A DNA stretch of 64,000 bases, from the NCBI RefSeq assembly GCF_900119495.1, contig NZ_LT632435.1:820556-884555 (forward strand), read 5' to 3'. Below are positions 59,622 to 64,000 of the stretch, in pieces (the first letter of the stretch is position 1; every line of letters starts with the position of its first letter). The notes under the pieces were generated by a model. The model did no database searches. It was given only the letters and a program-made list of their open reading frames with translations, and was not told the origin of the DNA. This DNA comes from Arcanobacterium urinimassiliense (GTDB lineage: Bacteria; Actinomycetota; Actinomycetes; Actinomycetales; Actinomycetaceae). A program made the position numbers and the translations under genes.

Positions 59622-60881
59622 GTGGCAGATATTCTAGATGAATTGCAATGGCGCGGGCTAGTCGCGCAGCATACCGATTTGGAAGAGCTACGGAAGGCTC
59701 TTAATTCGGGGCCACTCACTTTCTATTGCGGATTTGATCCCACTGCTCCGTCTTTACATCATGGGCATTTAGTGGCGGTAAAGTTAATGCGTCATTTACA
59801 AATGGCAGGGCATCATCCCTTGGTGCTGGTGGGCGGAGCTACCGGCTTAGTAGGTGATCCGCGCGCGAAAGGGGAGCGGATACTAAATGAGCGAGAAACG
59901 GTGGCGCAGTGGACGGAGTGTTTGCGGGAGCAGCTTACTTCGCTTTTAGATTTCTCCGGCGATAATCCGGCGCGCACGGTAAATAACTACGATTGGACGG
60001 AAAAACTTTCGGCAATTGATTTGCTGCGCGATTTAGGAAAGTATTTCCGTTTAGGCACGATGCTTTCTAAAGATATTGTGGCACGGCGGCTGCAATCAGA
60101 AGAAGGAATTTCGTACACCGAGTTTTCGTACCAAATTTTGCAGGCTAATGATTACTTGGAGCTTTTCCGGCGTTATGGCTGCACCCTCGAAGTGGGCGGT
60201 AATGATCAGTGGGGAAATCTCGTAGGCGGCATGGATTTGATTCGTAAAGTTACCGGCGAATCAGTGCACGTATTGACGAATCCGTTGATTATGAAGAGTG
60301 ACGGCACTAAATTTGGCAAGAGTGAAGGAGGAGCTATCTGGCTCAATCCCGAGATGCTCAGCCCCTATAAGTTCTACCAGTTCTGGCTGAATACCGCTGA
60401 TGAAGATGTAGTTCATATGTTGAAAGTATTTACTTTCCGTACGCGGGAGGAGATTGAAGAACTAGAAAAGGCGGTGGCAGAGCGTGCTTATGCGCGGGAA
60501 GCGCAGCGCGTATTGGCATCAGATGTGACTTCCTGGGTACACGGCAGTGAGGTATGCGAGCGGGTAGAAAAAGCTTCGCAGGTGCTATTTGGAAAAGCTG
60601 ATCCGCATGAAGTAGATGAAAAGACACTATGTGATGCAGTGGCAGAATTGCCTGCCGCTAGCGTAAAAGCGGGTGATTCTTTAGCAGATGCTTTAGTAAG
60701 TTTAGGCTTTGAACAGGGGCGCAATGCGGCTCGTCGTACGATTTCTGGAGGTGGCGTAAGTATAAATAACGAGAAGTGCACCGATCCGGAGCGAATCATT
60801 GACGCTGCAGATTTCTTAGCGGGCGGTTTGATAATTGTGCGAAAAGGAAAGAAGAATCTAGCCGTTTTACACAAAATGTAG
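59622..60881 (+). CDS. tyrS: Tyrosyl-tRNA synthetase
   Basis: This synthetase of about 419 residues, class Ic, has the HIGH motif as HHGH in PSLHHGHLVAVKLM, and KMSKS as KFGKS in SDGTKFGKSEGGAIW. A C-terminal S4-type RNA-binding domain (AARRTISGGGVSINNEK) ends the protein. The start is GTG eight bases after AAAGG; a GTG three codons earlier (59613) is possible. The next 510 bases hold the promoters and leader of the rRNA operon. Confidence 0.95.
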   Translation: MADILDELQWRGLVAQHTDLEELRKALNSGPLTFYCGFDPTAPSLHHGHLVAVKLMRHLQMAGHHPLVLVGGATGLVGDPRAKGERILNERETVAQWTECLREQLTSLLDFSGDNPARTVNNYDWTEKLSAIDLLRDLGKYFRLGTMLSKDIVARRLQSEEGISYTEFSYQILQANDYLELFRRYGCTLEVGGNDQWGNLVGGMDLIRKVTGESVHVLTNPLIMKSDGTKFGKSEGGAIWLNPEMLSPYKFYQFWLNTADEDVVHMLKVFTFRTREEIEELEKAVAERAYAREAQRVLASDVTSWVHGSEVCERVEKASQVLFGKADPHEVDEKTLCDAVAELPAASVKAGDSLADALVSLGFEQGRNAARRTISGGGVSINNEKCTDPERIIDAADFLAGGLIIVRKGKKNLAVLHKM

Positions 60882-60996
60882 ACTGCGGATTGCTTTAGAA
60901 TCGCAAATTGTGAAAGTGTGATTTGCAAAAATTGCGGTATTTTGCTGCAGAAATAGCGGAAAAGTCCGCCTGTGAGGATAGCCACCGCGTTAGAGT

Positions 60997-61025
60997 TTGA
61001 CGCTCTCGCTAATACCTCGTAAAGT
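60997..61025 (+). promoter_or_regulatory. Candidate rRNA promoter P1
   Basis: TTGACG at 60997-61002, a 17-base spacer, and TAAAGT at 61020-61025. The -35 matches in five of six bases and the -10 in four of six. It lies about 115 bases past tyrS and 115 bases ahead of the stronger P2. Confidence 0.55.
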
Positions 61026-61113
61026 AATTAATCGTTGCGCAGGGCGGTGCAGAAGAAAAAGCATTCGCTTTTACTTTTGTTTTTGCTTTGCCAGAGTCGA
61101 AAAGATATTCATC

Positions 61114-61142
61114 TTGACGATTCCCATTTAAGTGACTATAAT
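61114..61142 (+). promoter_or_regulatory. Main rRNA promoter P2
   Basis: TTGACG at 61114-61119, exactly 17 bases, then a perfect TATAAT at 61137-61142. This is the best sigma-70-type promoter seen in the window and lies 250 bases before the 16S gene, as expected for an rrn promoter. Confidence 0.88.
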
Positions 61143-61203
61143 TTATAGTCCGACCTCCTTGGATGGTTAGCTTCTATAGCTAGTTATTCGGGTGTGGGTG
61201 TGT

Positions 61204-61227
61204 TGTTTGGGATCTCAATAGTGTGTC
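61204..61227 (+). promoter_or_regulatory. rrn leader boxA-like/processing motif
   Basis: TGTTTGGGATCTCAATAGTG and the following GTC resemble the TTTGAGAACTCAATAGTG-type motif that I recall from actinobacterial rRNA operons, probably an antitermination or processing site. A second, related element lies in the 16S-23S spacer. Confidence 0.55.
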
Positions 61228-61391
61228 AGCTTTTTTGTTGTATTTTTTTGGTTGGCTTCTGGATTCTGGTTTTGCTGGTTTTTGGGGGTTGGCTTTTTTT
61301 GACTGGTGGTGCTGCTTTTTTTTTGGTGGTGTTGCTGGTTTTTTGTTTTTTGTTTGAGTCGTTTTGGGCTTTTTGCAAAATTTTTTGGTTT
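61228..61391 (+). other. G/T-rich leader segment before 16S
   Basis: About 165 bases consist almost only of T and G on the plus strand, with several runs of six to nine T; by eye A is nearly absent except for one AAAA. It lies in the transcribed leader between the boxA-like motif and the mature 16S end. I see no gene in it; frames that run through it are chance. Confidence 0.85.
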
Positions 61392-63117
<1,726 letters not shown>

Positions 63118-64000
63118 TGTAAGTGTTTTAGGGCGTTCGGTGGATGCCTTGGCACATGGAGCCGATGAAGGACGTGGTGGTCTGCGATAAGCCTCGGGGA
63201 GTTGGCGTGCGAGCTGTGATCCGAGGGTGTCCGAATGGGGGAACCTGGCCAGAGTTATGTTTGGTTACCTGCATCTGAATGTATAGGGTGTAGGGGGTGA
63301 CGTAGGGAAGTGAAACATCTTAGTACCTACAGGAAAAGATATTCTGTGAGTAGTGGCGAGCGAAAGCGGATTAGGTTAAACCGGGTGTGTGTGATAGCTG
63401 TCGGGCGTTGCATATCCGGGGTTGTGGGAGCTGCTGAGGCCTGCCGATGGGGGTCTGAAAAGTTATAAAATGATGGCGTAGCTGAATAGGTTGGGAAGCC
63501 TGACCGGAGTGGGTGATAGTCCCGTAAGTGAAACGTTGTTGTCTTTTAGTGGTTTTTCCCGAGTAGCATGGGACTCGTGTAATCTTGTGTGAATTTGCAC
63601 CGGCCGTGGTGTAAACCTAAATACTCTGTGTGACCGATAGTGGAATAGTACCGTGAGGGAATGGTGAAAAGTACCCCGGGAGGGGAGTGAAATAGTACCT
63701 GAAACCGGACGCTTACAATCCGTCAGAGCCTCCCTGGTGGGGGTGATGGCGTGCCTTTTGAAGAATGAGCCTGAGAGTTAGGATGTGTGGCGAGGTTAAC
63801 CTGTGTGGGGGAGCCGTAGCGAAAGCGAGTTTTAAATGGCGTTTTAGTTGCATGTTCTAGACCCGAAGCGGGGTGATCTACCCATGGCCAGTGTGAAGCA
63901 CGTGTAAGAGCGTGTGGAGGCGCGAACCCACTTCAGTTGAAAATGGAGGGGATGAGCTGTGGGTAGGGGTGAAAGGCTAATCAAACTCCGTGATAGCTGG
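63118..64000 (+). rRNA. rrl: 23S ribosomal RNA, 5' part (cut by the window end)
   Basis: The 23S start is recognised by GGTGGATGCC (63139), GATGAAGGACGTGG, CGAATGGGGGAACC, GTAGTGGCGAGCGAA and ACCGTGAGGGAATGGTGAAAAG. About 880 bases are present. The 5' end is placed by E. coli numbering and may be off by a few bases. Confidence 0.96.

Overview
The window comes from an actinobacterium of moderate G+C content. The evidence is the gene orders comEA-comEC-holA-rpsT, hrcA-dnaJ-rsmE-phoH-ybeY-CBS-era-recO-uppS and hisD-C-B-x-H-A-sseB-infC-rpmI-rplT, a mycothiol-type MshA/MshB protein, a eukaryote-type UDP-glucose pyrophosphorylase, and a 16S rRNA gene with actinobacterial features. The family Actinomycetaceae is my best guess from the 16S sequence and the Lys/D-Asp-type cell-wall enzymes. 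That is inference and was not checked against a database.

Layout. 1-4.7 kb: the end of an alpha-glucosidase gene, a type II NADH dehydrogenase, and a single gene encoding fused MshA-like and MshB-like enzymes of mycothiol synthesis. 4.7-8.8 kb (minus strand): murJ, a FemABX aminoacyltransferase and a D-aspartate-ligase-like ATP-grasp enzyme, read here as a lipid II flipping and interpeptide-bridge operon. 8.9-12.5 kb: a TM2 protein, a strong terminator, and the metNIQ methionine transporter behind a compact SAM riboswitch whose closing stem covers the metN ribosome-binding site. 12.5-17.6 kb: a small Asn/Ser/Pro-rich ORF, a DtxR/MntR-type regulator, an AI-2E permease, a HAD phosphatase, a VKOR protein and two tandem HIT hydrolases. 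17.7-28.4 kb: leuS, galM, comEA-comEC-holA, galE, rpsT and UGPase; galM, galE and UGPase belong to the Leloir pathway.

28.6-41.9 kb is a long plus-strand block: lepA, trmB, hemW, a membrane-anchored unknown, then a CIRCE element followed by hrcA, a dnaJ gene broken by one base in an A tract, rsmE, phoH, ybeY, a CBS membrane protein, era, recO and uppS. 41.9-48.7 kb is the histidine cluster, interrupted by an antisense VIT/CCC1 metal transporter and including one unknown protein. 48.7-51.3 kb is infC (apparent AUU start behind a structured leader), rpmI, rplT and an rRNA methyltransferase. 51.3-60.9 kb has a PfkB kinase, pheS-pheT, argR-argG-argH and tyrS. The window ends in a ribosomal RNA operon: two promoters, a very G/T-rich leader, a complete 16S gene, a spacer without tRNA, and the first ~880 bases of 23S.

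This is mostly housekeeping chromosome. I saw no prophage, insertion sequence, CRISPR array, integrase, toxin-antitoxin pair or tRNA gene. The points most worth checking are the MshA-MshB fusion, the murJ-femX-ligase operon, the riboswitch over the metN ribosome-binding site, the dnaJ frameshift, and several short duplications with periods that are multiples of three at gene ends.
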